From Eggerthellaceae bacterium (GTDB lineage Bacteria > Actinomycetota > Coriobacteriia > Coriobacteriales > Eggerthellaceae): 47,614 nt of DNA. Made by a program: the position numbers and the translations under genes. A model generated the notes under the pieces. That model did not search any database and was not told the DNA's origin. It saw only the letters and a program-made list of their open reading frames with translations. The stretch spans positions 1 to 47,614 of the forward strand of contig JAFRGA010000088.1 in the NCBI GenBank assembly GCA_017434045.1, given 5' to 3'. This document shows positions 15,576-23,502 of the stretch, piece after piece (positions within the stretch are counted from its first letter, which is position 1; each line of letters starts with the position of its first letter).

Positions 15576-17135
15576 ATGGTTTTCGTCGGAACTTTTTGGG
15601 CGCTCATCCCGCCGATCGTGGCTATCGTGTTGGCGCTCATCACGAAAGAGACGTTCAGCTCGCTGTTCATCGGCATCCTAGTGGGAGCGCTCCTGCTCGC
15701 ACTCCAGTCGGGCGATATCCTCAACGTCATCAATTACGTGATTCTGGGGTCGTTCGGAGAGGGGGATGACGCCGCCAAGGTCGGCTTCATCAACGCGATT
15801 TCGGACCCCTGGAATGCGGGCATCTTCGTGTTCCTGGTCATGCTCGGCATCATGGTGGCGCTCGTCAACGCCGCTGGCGGCTCGGTCGCATTCGGCCGCT
15901 GGGCAGCCAAGCACATCAAATCGCGCGTTGGTGCGCAGCTGGCAACGTTCTTCCTGGGCGTGCTCATCTTCATCGACGACTACTTCAACTGCCTCACGGT
16001 TGGCGCCGTCATGCGCCCCGTCACCGACACCGAGAAGATCTCGCGCGCTAAGCTGTCCTACATCATCGACGCTACCGCGGCACCCATCTGCATGATTGCG
16101 CCCATCTCGTCATGGGCGGCCGCCGTCTCCTCCACGGCCGACGGCATCGAGGGCGTCTCGGGCATCCAGCTGTTCATCCAGGCGATTCCGTTCAACTTCT
16201 ACTCGCTGCTCACCATCGTGTTCCTCATCGCCATCTGCATCATGGGCTTCGACTACGGCCCCATGGCCAAGGCTGAGTTCGAGGCGTACAAGAACGGCAA
16301 TTCTGGGTCGCTTGGCAACGAGGAGTTCGCCCAGAAGGAGCGCGCTTCGCTGCTCGATTTGGTCATTCCCATCGTCGTGCTCATCGTGTGCTGCATCTTC
16401 GGCATGCTCTACGTCGGCGGCTTCTGGGATCCCGAATCCGGCGTTGCTGGCGACCTGTCCGCCGCGTTCGGCAACACCGACGCCTCCGTCGGCCTGCCGT
16501 GGGGTTCGCTCATCGCCCTTGTCATCACGTTCTTCTACCTGCTTATTCGCCGCGTGATTTCCTTCAAGGAAGCCACCGAGAGCTTTGTGTCCGGCTTCAA
16601 GGCCATGGTTCCGGCCATGCTGATCCTGACCTTCGCGCTCACCCTGAAACTTGCGACTTCCGCCCTTGGCGCTGACGTGTTCGTTCACAACGCGCTTGAA
16701 GGCGCCGCCGAAGGCCTGTACATGATGCTGCCGGCAATCATCTTCCTGGTAGCACTGGGCTTGGCCTTCGCGACAGGCACGAGCTGGGGCACGTTCGGCA
16801 TCCTGATCCCCATCGTTGTTGCCGTGTTCGATCCCGCCTCAATCCTGCTGACCATCGGCATCTCTGCTTGCCTGGCTGGCGCCGTGTGCGGTGACCACAT
16901 CTCGCCGATTTCGGATACGACGGTAATGGCCTCGGCTGGTGCGAACGTGAACCATATCGAGCATGTCTCGACGCAGATTCCCTACGCGCTTACCGTTGCC
17001 GCCGTCTCGTTCGTGTGCTTCATCATCGCCGGCTTCGTTCAGAACGCGATTATCTGCCTGGTCATTGGCGCCGCGCTCACAATCGGCACCCTGTTCGTCC
17101 TGCGCTTGACCGTCGGCAAGAAGGTTACCGACTAG
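15576..17135 (+). CDS. NhaC-family carrier, probably lysine-linked
   Basis: 519 residues with about 11-13 membrane helices. Two conserved parts of the NhaC superfamily are visible: FFLGVLIFIDDYFNCLTVGAV with its Asp pair, and GDHISPISDTTVMASAGA near the end. By family it exchanges Na+ and H+ or an amino acid. The lysine riboswitch in front argues for lysine, or an amine derived from it, as substrate. That is inference from regulation. Start is ATG 15576 with AGGAGG 9 nt upstream. Confidence 0.88.
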   Translation: MVFVGTFWALIPPIVAIVLALITKETFSSLFIGILVGALLLALQSGDILNVINYVILGSFGEGDDAAKVGFINAISDPWNAGIFVFLVMLGIMVALVNAAGGSVAFGRWAAKHIKSRVGAQLATFFLGVLIFIDDYFNCLTVGAVMRPVTDTEKISRAKLSYIIDATAAPICMIAPISSWAAAVSSTADGIEGVSGIQLFIQAIPFNFYSLLTIVFLIAICIMGFDYGPMAKAEFEAYKNGNSGSLGNEEFAQKERASLLDLVIPIVVLIVCCIFGMLYVGGFWDPESGVAGDLSAAFGNTDASVGLPWGSLIALVITFFYLLIRRVISFKEATESFVSGFKAMVPAMLILTFALTLKLATSALGADVFVHNALEGAAEGLYMMLPAIIFLVALGLAFATGTSWGTFGILIPIVVAVFDPASILLTIGISACLAGAVCGDHISPISDTTVMASAGANVNHIEHVSTQIPYALTVAAVSFVCFIIAGFVQNAIICLVIGAALTIGTLFVLRLTVGKKVTD

Positions 17136-17154
17136 CTGCGAAAAACTGCGCTGC

Positions 17155-17420
17155 GCGAGGTCGCCGGCCACAGGGGTATGTGCTGTTGCCAACCGCGGAG
17201 ACGCGCCCTGATGCCGGCAACGGCGCCACACGCGCTGTTGCCTGCTGCGGCGTTACGCACTATTGCCGACCACAGGGCCGCGTCCTGTTGCTGACTACGG
17301 CGCTACGAGCGCAGTTGCCGACTACAGGGCCGCGCGCGGCTGCCGGCTACGGAGACGCGCCCTGATGCCGGCTGCGACGCTACGAGTGCTGTTGCCTACT
17401 GCGGCGTTACGCGCGGTTGT
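17155..17420. repeat. tandem array of about nine degenerate 25-27-bp units
   Basis: Units run like TGTTGCCGACTACGGCGCTA then CGCGC, starting with TGATGCC, TGTTGCC, TATTGCC, AGTTGCC or GGCTGCC. The array follows the NhaC gene directly and ends just before a strong terminator. No frame through it looks coding. Confidence 0.8.
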
Positions 17421-17439
17421 GCCATGAATAACTCTTCTG

Positions 17440-17464
17440 GGACTTCCCTTGGGAAGTCCTTTTT
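17440..17464 (+). terminator. strong Rho-independent terminator
   Basis: GGACTTCCC-TT-GGGAAGTCC is followed by TTTTT. It closes the NhaC transcript after the tandem array. Confidence 0.9.
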
Positions 17465-17504
17465 ATCGGGATCACGAGCGCTTCGGGGCGTAACGGGCCC
17501 AGAG

Positions 17505-17580
17505 CGCTGTGAGCGCGACGTGGGTGCGACGCAAACGCAGCGCGAGTGCGACGCGAGGGCGACGCGAGTGCAGCAACGGA
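17505..17580. repeat. short GC-rich tandem repeat, 11-bp period
   Basis: About six units of the type CGAGTGCGACG (CGAGGGCGACG, TGGGTGCGACG, CAAACGCAGCG) precede the tRNA-Arg promoter. Nothing coding is visible. Confidence 0.65.
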
Positions 17581-17629
17581 GCAGAGACGCCACAACGTGA
17601 ACATTCCGTGGCGGTTTTCAAAGTTATCG

Positions 17630-17658
17630 TTGACACCTATACGGTGGAATGCTTAAAT
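17630..17658 (+). promoter_or_regulatory. promoter of tRNA-Arg(ACG)
   Basis: A consensus TTGACA (17630-17635), a 17-nt spacer and TTAAAT (17653-17658) place the transcription start about 10 nt before the tRNA. Confidence 0.85.
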
Positions 17659-17674
17659 AGACAAGCTGTTTTAA

Positions 17675-17751
17675 GCGCCCTTACCTCAGCTGGATAGAGG
17701 ACCTGACTACGAATCAGGGCGTCGTAGGTTCGAATCCTACAGGGCGCGCCA
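17675..17751 (+). tRNA. tRNA-Arg(ACG)
   Basis: The acceptor GCGCCCT/AGGGCGC pairs, with discriminator G and encoded CCA. The anticodon stem CCTGA/TCAGG holds loop CTACGAA (anticodon ACG, the TadA substrate). T-arm GTAGG/CCTAC. Unlike the other three intact tRNAs here, it has no inverted T-arm copy downstream. Confidence 0.96.
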
Positions 17752-17760
17752 GCGAACCTC

Positions 17761-17790
17761 ACAACCCCGCAGCTGCGGGGTTGTTTCATT
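17761..17790 (+). terminator. terminator of tRNA-Arg(ACG)
   Basis: ACAACCCCGCAG and CTGCGGGGTTGT form a perfect palindromic stem, followed by TTCATTTC. Confidence 0.85.
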
Positions 17791-17962
17791 TCTGTGCCCG
17801 CAAATCCCCTATTACCGCAGCCTCAATCCTCCACGGCCTTCGATTCGTTCCACAACGGCACCCCGCATGGCACGAAATCGGCACCGTGGAGGATCTCCGA
17901 CGTCCGCGGGCAGTCGAACCACCTTCGTCCAGACTTAACGAAGAGAAGCCTCGGAAGGCAAC

Positions 17963-18001
17963 GAACAAAGCGCGACGGCCCCGAAGGAACCGTCGCGCTT
18001 G
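17963..18001 (-). terminator. terminator of the sodium:solute symporter gene
   Basis: On the minus strand AAGCGCGACGG pairs with CCGTCGCGCTT around an 11-nt loop, followed by TGTTCG. It lies about 145 nt after the symporter stop. Confidence 0.75.
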
Positions 18002-18009
18002 AATTCGAG

Positions 18010-18147
18010 TATTTGCTCTTGGCACTATCAGCGCATGCCGTCGCGCATGTACGCATGCCCCGTTGCACATAGGCACTTGGGGCTGTTCGCGCATGACGTC
18101 GCGCTTGTGCACACGCCGTCGCACATGCACGCATGCGCCCGGGACTA
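18010..18147. repeat. GC-rich repeats of the CGTCGCGCATG type
   Basis: GCATGCCGTCGCGCATGTAC, GCATGACGTCGCGCTTGTGC and ACGCCGTCGCACATGCACGC recur, and GGGACTATCAGCG or GGCACTATCAGCG brackets them. The stretch fills the gap after the symporter stop. No gene is seen. Confidence 0.6.
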
Positions 18148-19794
18148 TCAGCGTTTACCGCCGCGTGGGATGGCGATTTCGTCAGCAGCAGCACCCTCGA
18201 TGCCCTTGCCGCCAGTCTGAGCGGATATCTCCTGACCAGCAGTTGCGGCTTCGAATGCCAGGTCGCCTGCGCCCTTGGGCGAAGGCGGGTTGACCTGGAA
18301 GGGCACAGCAGGTGTAAACAAGCTGACCACGGGCACGATCACGATGGAAAGGATCATGGCCAGAGCACCGGCGTTGATCGGCGAAGCGATCCATGGAGCC
18401 CCAACGAGACCCGAAATCATGTTGCCCGTAGTCAAGCCAACGCCCACGATGAAGCTAACCCACACCGAGGCTTTCGAGATCTTGCCGGAGTACAGCCCCC
18501 AGAGGAACGGGCCGAGGAAAGCGCCGGCCAAAGCGCCCCACGAGATGCCCATGAGCTGGGCGATGAACGGAAGCGAGCCCTGCACCTGGATGATGCCTAT
18601 GCCAGCCGACAGCGCGATGAACACGACGAGCAGCACGCGCATCCAGCTGACCTGCTTCTTCTCATCCATGTCCTTGACGACATTGCCCTTGATGAGGTCA
18701 AGCGTCAACGTGGAGGACGACGTCAGGACGAGGGACGAGAGCGTCGACATCGAAGCCGAGAGCACCATGACCACGAGCACGCCAAGCAGGATGTCGGGTA
18801 TGTTCGACACCAGCGCCGGCATGATCGAGTCGTAGATGATCGCACCGGTTTTCGGGTTGTACTCGATGTACTGCGCAGCGGCGGGGTTCTCGATTGCCAG
18901 GCGGCCAAAACCACCGAGGAAGTAACTTCCGCCCGCGATGACGAACGCGAAAACGGTCGAGATGATCGCGCCTTGCTTAACAGCCGGGCCGCTCTTGATG
19001 GCGTAGAACTTCTGCACCATCTGCGGCAAACCCCACGTGCCAAGCGATGTGAGCACGACGACGCCTAAGAGGTTGAACAAATCGGGACCGAAGAAGCTCG
19101 TGTACGCGCCTTGCATGGCCGTTCCCTCGGCTTGAATCTGCGACAGCGAGATGACTGCTTCGGAGAATCCGCCGTAACCGTTCAGAACGGCGAAGACCAC
19201 GGCGACGATACCGATCAGCATGACGCATCCCTGGATGAAGTCGTTCATCACCGTTGCCATGTATCCGCCGAGCACTACGTACACGCAGGTCACAAGTGCC
19301 ATAAACACAATGCAGTACTCGTAGGGAACGCTGATGCCGAACGCAATGACAATCAGGCGCGAAAGGCCGTTGTACACGCTGGCCGTGTACGGAATCAGGA
19401 ACACGAAGATGATGGCGGCTGCGGCGATGCGCAGGGCCTTGGAGTCGAAGCGCTTGCCGAAGAACTCGGGCATGGTCGTTGCGCCGAGACGATGCGTCAT
19501 CTCGCGTGCGCGAGGGCCGAGCACCCACCAGGCGAGAAGCGAGCCGATGATGGCGTTCCCGATGCCCGCCCACGTTGCCGACAGGCCATACCGGTATCCG
19601 AACTGTCCTGCGTACCCGACGAAGATGACAGCCGAGAAGTAGCTGGTGCCGTAAGCGAACGCGGAAAGCCACGGGCCGACGTTACGGCCGCCCAGCACGA
19701 AGCCGTCGACGCTCGAGGCCGATCGTCGCGCATATATGCCAACGCCGATGGCGATGGCGACAAACAGAATGAGAACGACTATTTTCCAAATCAT
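18148..19794 (-). CDS. sodium:solute symporter (SSS family)
   Basis: 548 residues with about 13 membrane helices. Family signatures include the early GGRNVGPWLSAFAYGTSYFSA, the TTMPEFFGKRF segment after helix 3, and SASMSTLSSLVLTSSSTLTLD in the Na+ site helix. It resembles PutP- and pantothenate-type carriers; the substrate cannot be set from sequence alone. The C-terminal 50 residues are a soluble Gly/Ala-rich tail. AGGAGCAGGTC lies before ATG 19794. Neighbouring genes give no hint of substrate. Confidence 0.9.
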   Translation of the reverse strand: MIWKIVVLILFVAIAIGVGIYARRSASSVDGFVLGGRNVGPWLSAFAYGTSYFSAVIFVGYAGQFGYRYGLSATWAGIGNAIIGSLLAWWVLGPRAREMTHRLGATTMPEFFGKRFDSKALRIAAAAIIFVFLIPYTASVYNGLSRLIVIAFGISVPYEYCIVFMALVTCVYVVLGGYMATVMNDFIQGCVMLIGIVAVVFAVLNGYGGFSEAVISLSQIQAEGTAMQGAYTSFFGPDLFNLLGVVVLTSLGTWGLPQMVQKFYAIKSGPAVKQGAIISTVFAFVIAGGSYFLGGFGRLAIENPAAAQYIEYNPKTGAIIYDSIMPALVSNIPDILLGVLVVMVLSASMSTLSSLVLTSSSTLTLDLIKGNVVKDMDEKKQVSWMRVLLVVFIALSAGIGIIQVQGSLPFIAQLMGISWGALAGAFLGPFLWGLYSGKISKASVWVSFIVGVGLTTGNMISGLVGAPWIASPINAGALAMILSIVIVPVVSLFTPAVPFQVNPPSPKGAGDLAFEAATAGQEISAQTGGKGIEGAAADEIAIPRGGKR

Positions 19795-20001
19795 GACCTG
19801 CTCCTTTTAAGATTTCAATCTCATGTAAACAACTTGGGTCGGAAGACGAGCCCCTATCGGGCACGCATGGACTGCTCACCACACTTTCTACCAGGCAGCC
19901 AAGGCAAACGCATGGCGCTTGCGGCGGAATTCGCACACGACTCTTTTGCTGTTTCAGCTGGTGATGTTAGAAGGCGCTCCTACGCATGGTGGAGACGGCA
20001 C

Positions 20002-20033
20002 AAAAAAGCACCCGGCAAAAGACCCGTGTGCTT
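20002..20033 (-). terminator. Rho-independent terminator on the minus strand
   Basis: AGCACACGG pairs with CCGGGTGCT (one mismatch), followed by TTTTTT. It starts directly after the stop of the small frame 20034-20195 and lies upstream of the symporter gene, so something short upstream of it is transcribed leftward. Confidence 0.75.
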
Positions 20034-20195
20034 CTAGTATCGAAAATAATAAATTGCGGTGTACGCATCGTTTCGACGCGACATGGGGTTCTGCGCAAGC
20101 AGGCCAGCCACCGCGCTCATACACTGCATGGCGAACGCCTCGCTCATTGCGGCACGTTCGGTTGACCCCGTGATATGTCCCTGCGTCAAATGCAT
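20034..20195 (-). CDS. possible small protein (53 residues), unknown
   Basis: A short frame starts MHLTQGHITG and ends AIYYFRY; an in-frame upstream extension to 20258 also exists. No family is recognised. In favour: the stop abuts a good terminator, and a TAAAGT -10-like box lies 7 nt before ATG 20195, which would give a leaderless mRNA. Against: no Shine-Dalgarno and small size. Confidence 0.35.
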   Translation of the reverse strand: MHLTQGHITGSTERAAMSEAFAMQCMSAVAGLLAQNPMSRRNDAYTAIYYFRY

Positions 20196-20275
20196 GTTGG
20201 ACACTTTATCACAATGAAGCACCTGCGGAAAGCTTTTCACCCTGATTATTTTGACCATTAATATATACTGAACTC

Positions 20276-20836
20276 ATGGATGCTTACGATTTCGATGGAA
20301 CGCTTTATCGGGGCGACTCGACGGTTGACTTCGTCAAATGGTGCGCGCGCCGCCATCCGCGCGTCATAACCACCCTGCCGCGCGCAGGGGTAATCGCCTT
20401 TGCCTGTATGGGACTCCACGCCATGACGAAGACTCAGTTCAAGGCTGCGCTCTACCGTTTCCTGCCCTTGGTGCCCGACATAGAGTCAGAGCTCGCACGC
20501 TTTTGGAGCACGCACGAGCACAACATCACAGGACCCTGCCATCCGAAGAAAGGCGACCTCGTCATCTCCGCTTCACCTGAGTTCCTGCTGCGCGACATGT
20601 GCACCAAGCGCGGACTTGAGCTCATCGCCTCGAAGGTCGATCCGCATACCGGACGCTTGCATAGCCCCAACTTCTCGGGGGCCGAGAAGATCGTGCGGCT
20701 CCGCGAGCTGTATCCCGACGTGCAAGTTGACCGCTTCTACAGCGACTCACACAACGACGACCCGATGGCCGAACTTGCGCACGAAGCCTTCATGGTGAAC
20801 ATCCCCAAGGGCACGCTCGTCCCCTGGCCAAACTAG
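20276..20836 (+). CDS. HAD-superfamily phosphatase (subfamily IB, SerB-like)
   Basis: 186 residues. Motif I DFDGTLYRGDS is at residues 5-15, motif II is ISAS in GDLVISASPEF, and motif III is the YSDSHNDDPM pair of aspartates. Short HAD-IB hydrolases act on phosphoserine or small phosphoesters; the substrate is not determined. No Shine-Dalgarno lies before ATG 20276. A TATACT box (20264-20269) ends 6 nt upstream, so the transcript may be leaderless. Confidence 0.88.
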   Translation: MDAYDFDGTLYRGDSTVDFVKWCARRHPRVITTLPRAGVIAFACMGLHAMTKTQFKAALYRFLPLVPDIESELARFWSTHEHNITGPCHPKKGDLVISASPEFLLRDMCTKRGLELIASKVDPHTGRLHSPNFSGAEKIVRLRELYPDVQVDRFYSDSHNDDPMAELAHEAFMVNIPKGTLVPWPN

Positions 20837-20904
20837 CGTCTAACAGAATGAAAGCAGCATCAAAGGGCGTCCTCTGCGTCGATCGGCTTGTGCCCGCCCA
20901 TTGG

Positions 20905-20940
20905 CAGGACATCATTGAGGGGAACGGCTCCCATTAACGA
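20905..20940. repeat. degenerate copy of the GGGGA hairpin family
   Basis: CATTGAGGGGAACGGCTCCC then ATTAA resembles the perfect hairpin at 32130-32164 (ATTGAAGGGGACCATCCCC) but with decayed pairing. It lies between the HAD gene and the structured repeat. Confidence 0.45.
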
Positions 20941-21003
20941 CGCTGATCTTGGAAGAATCGCCGAACGATCACCGAAGCGAGCGGCCTTGATGCGCGTCAT
21001 CTA

Positions 21004-21213
21004 GCCGCACAGCGTGCGACGGTTGCGCATGCTGCCAGCTGGAGCGACCAGCCTGACAGGCAACGGAGCGAGAAGCCCTGAGGCGCTCCAGATTCGCGGG
21101 AAAGCCCGGCGACGCGGCCTTTGGGCCGCGAGCCGGGCTTGGAGCGCGAAGATGGTGTGCCTCAGGGCTTCGCAGCGTATAGTAGTTGCGCCGTTCGAAA
21201 GAACGGCGCAACC
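21004..21213 (-). repeat. structured 3' repeat, copy A (3' of paaK)
   Basis: About 210 nt, alignable end to end with 40772-40982. Internal pairing: 21072-21084/21159-21171 (13 bp), 21102-21110/21132-21140 (9 bp), apical GCGGCC/GGCCGC at 21114-21129, and a separate hairpin 21185-21196/21201-21212. The element lies immediately past the paaK stop, as copy B does at dnaB. Orientation follows the gene it trails. Confidence 0.88.
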
Positions 21214-21216
21214 TAT

Positions 21217-22452
21217 TTATTCTCGCTCGTCGAAGACGCGCTTGGTCTTCTTCTCGCTACGCGGCAAGAAGCCGAGCTCGACGATCTTCACCAACGGCGT
21301 GAAGCCGATCTTGCTCTTCATGCGGGTGGCAACATCCTTCGACGCCTTCATCCAGTCGACCGAGCCGCTGGCCTCGACGTAGACGCGCATCCAGTCGCGG
21401 CCGTCCAAATGCGAGATGCGGATCTGGTATTCGCTCGACAAATCGGGGAACTCCTTCAGAACTTCCTCAATCTGAGCTGGGAACACATTGACGCCGTGAA
21501 TCTTCATCATGTCGTCGGAACGGCCCGTGAGGGTGTCGAGGCGCGGATGCTCGTTGTGGCCGCATGCGCACTCGCCCGGGATGATGCGCGACAGGTCGTG
21601 CGTGCGGAAGCGGATGAGCGGTGCACCCTCTTTCTGCAAGGTGGTCAGCACGATTTCGCCCCACTCGCCATCGGGCAGGACTTCACCCGTCTCCGGGTTG
21701 ATGATCTCGAGATATACGTAATCGCTCCACACGTGCATGCCGTGGGTGTGCTGGCAGTTGATGCCGATGCCGGGGCCGTACACCTCGGTGAGGCCGTAGA
21801 TGTCGTAGTACTCGACGCCCAGGGCGTCGACGATGCGCTTGCGGATTTTCTCACCCGCACGCTCGGAACCCGTGATAAGCTTCTTGAGCTTGATCTTGTC
21901 CTTGATGCCACGCTTCTCCACCTCTTCTGCAATCAGAAGGGCGTAGCTTGCGGTGGCCGTGAAGACCGTCGATTCCATGTCCATCATGAACTGCAGCTGC
22001 TTCTCGGTGTTGCCCGGGCCCATGGGAATGGCCATGGCGCCCAAAAGCTCGCAACCGGCCTGGAAGCCGATGCCCGCCGTCCACAGGCCGTAGCCCGGGG
22101 TAATCTGAACGCGGTCCTCGGCGGTGACGCCAGCGTACTCGTAGCAGCGCGCGAACTGAATGGCCCAGTCCTCGACGTCCTTCTTGGTGTAAGGGATGAT
22201 GACCGGCGTGCCCGTAGTGCCCGACGAGCTGTGGATGCGCACGATCTTCTCTTGCGGTACGGCAGCAAGTCCAAGCGGGTAGGCATCGCGAAGGTCGGCC
22301 TTCTCGGTGAAGGGGAGCTTCTCGAAATCGGCCTGAGATTTCACGTCGCCCAGGTCGATGCCCTCGAATTTCTTGGCGTAGAACGGCGAATGCTCCTTAA
22401 GGGAGGCAAGCTGTTTTGTTATGGCTTCGAGTTGCGCAGGTTGCATTTCCAT
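21217..22452 (-). CDS. paaK: phenylacetate-CoA ligase-type acyl-CoA synthetase
   Basis: 411 residues. An adenylate-forming enzyme with P-loop HSSSGTTGTPV, A5-type YDIYGLTEVYGPG, and the C-terminal RSDDMMKIHGVNVFP hinge. It joins or splits aryl acetates and CoA with ATP. It lies on the same strand as iorAB, whose products are aryl-acetyl-CoA, so it may run toward ATP and free aryl acetate in amino-acid fermentation; that direction is inference. The shortest well-supported start is ATG 22452; the frame upstream to 22569 is repeat-rich. A zinc-like CACGHNEHPRLDT segment is typical of the anaerobe type. Confidence 0.9.
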   Translation of the reverse strand: MEMQPAQLEAITKQLASLKEHSPFYAKKFEGIDLGDVKSQADFEKLPFTEKADLRDAYPLGLAAVPQEKIVRIHSSSGTTGTPVIIPYTKKDVEDWAIQFARCYEYAGVTAEDRVQITPGYGLWTAGIGFQAGCELLGAMAIPMGPGNTEKQLQFMMDMESTVFTATASYALLIAEEVEKRGIKDKIKLKKLITGSERAGEKIRKRIVDALGVEYYDIYGLTEVYGPGIGINCQHTHGMHVWSDYVYLEIINPETGEVLPDGEWGEIVLTTLQKEGAPLIRFRTHDLSRIIPGECACGHNEHPRLDTLTGRSDDMMKIHGVNVFPAQIEEVLKEFPDLSSEYQIRISHLDGRDWMRVYVEASGSVDWMKASKDVATRMKSKIGFTPLVKIVELGFLPRSEKKTKRVFDERE

Positions 22453-22758
22453 GGCGGTCTTCTTTCTCGTACGTGCGCTAAGGCGCAGTTTGCTTGCAGA
22501 AGTGGGGAAAGGGGGGTTCGCTTCAAGCTTGTACGAGCGAAGCAGCTGATGCAGACGATGTGCAGTCATGCTTCAAGCTCGCAGGAGCCTGAAGCTAAAG
22601 CCATCGCCCAGCCGGAGCCACGGCGATGAAGGTGTTGTCGAATGTAACCTTCATGCGTGCCATTGTATCACTTGAGAGCGCGATGGGAACAACGAGTCGA
22701 ACGGCCCTGTTTTGCGAATCGCCCGCCCGGAGGGATTCGCCTACAACAATCTCGACGG

Positions 22759-22867
22759 GTCGTCCGACCGAGGGGGTTCGCCTACAGCCCTCCGGCGGTA
22801 ATGGCTTCATCCACACGCCGTGTCGCTGCCCGCCTACGGAAGCGGCTCACCCCTTCGGTCGGACGAC
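22759..22867. repeat. long hairpin between iorB and paaK
   Basis: Arms 22759-22776 and 22850-22867 match at 17 of 18 positions, around a GC-rich loop. A smaller one, GCGAATC/GATTCGC, lies just left at about 22712-22740, and GCTTCAAGCTC/GAGCCTGAAGC at about 22570-22596. The 455-nt gap between iorB and paaK holds no credible gene. Confidence 0.75.
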
Positions 22868-22908
22868 TAAGGCTATAAAACCCGGCATTGGCTTTGGCTT
22901 GCGTCAGG

Positions 22909-23502
22909 CTATTCGACGGCGCAGTCGATGGCGCGCAGGTTGAGGTCCACGAATGCGGGCTTCACGCTAGCGCGAATGGCGTCGCGGAGGTCATCGAGGG
23001 TCAGGGGCAAGCGACCGGTTTTGATGGCGCAGGCCAAAAGCACCGTGTTGAGCGCCTTGCGGTTTCCAACGCGCTCGAGCAACTCGCCGTCGGGAACGAT
23101 TACGAGCTGGTCGGGAGCCTGGGCGAACGCCTTCTCGAGGCCGGCGATCACCGAGGAGCCCCGATAGGGATCCTTGGCAAGCGCGGCCGTTACCGGCTGA
23201 ACCGCCGTCGATGCGCTGACCAGCACGCCTGTTTGCGAGAGGTACGGCAGCACGCGCGCGGCTTCAGCGGGCTCGAACGCAATCACGACATCGGCCGAGC
23301 CCTTCGCGATGAGGGGCGAATAGACCTCCTCGCCTGCGTCCCCCATGCGCACGTGCGATACGACCGAGCCACCCCGCTGCGCCATGCCGATTGTCTCGGC
23401 CGTGCGCACATGCCAGCCTTTCTCCTGCGCAGCTTGGGCGAGCACCTTTGCGGCCAAGACCGTGCCCTGTCCGCCGACGCCGGTTAGCATGACGTTAATC
23501 AT
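22909..23502 (-). CDS. iorB: indolepyruvate ferredoxin oxidoreductase, beta subunit
   Basis: 197 residues. This is the gamma-type domain of 2-oxoacid:acceptor oxidoreductases, with GVGGQGTVLAAKVLA at the N-terminus and ETIGMAQRGGSVVSHVR following. With IorA it oxidises indolepyruvate, phenylpyruvate or hydroxyphenylpyruvate to the aryl-acetyl-CoA. I chose ATG 23502 because AGGAGG lies 5 nt upstream. It overlaps the end of iorA by 8 nt, a sign of translational coupling. Confidence 0.93.
   Translation of the reverse strand: MINVMLTGVGGQGTVLAAKVLAQAAQEKGWHVRTAETIGMAQRGGSVVSHVRMGDAGEEVYSPLIAKGSADVVIAFEPAEAARVLPYLSQTGVLVSASTAVQPVTAALAKDPYRGSSVIAGLEKAFAQAPDQLVIVPDGELLERVGNRKALNTVLLACAIKTGRLPLTLDDLRDAIRASVKPAFVDLNLRAIDCAVE

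Noticed and set aside
15244..15681. 145-codon frame upstream of the NhaC gene
   Set aside because: It covers the lysine riboswitch and its expression platform.
17155..17420. Possible CRISPR array
   Set aside because: Units are contiguous and degenerate with no unique spacers, and no cas genes are near.
17823..18194. 123-codon minus-strand frame
   Set aside because: It runs through a terminator hairpin and GC-rich repeats and looks like repeat translation.
21121..22629. 502-codon plus-strand frame
   Set aside because: Antisense to paaK and overlapping the structured repeat; no ribosome site or domain.
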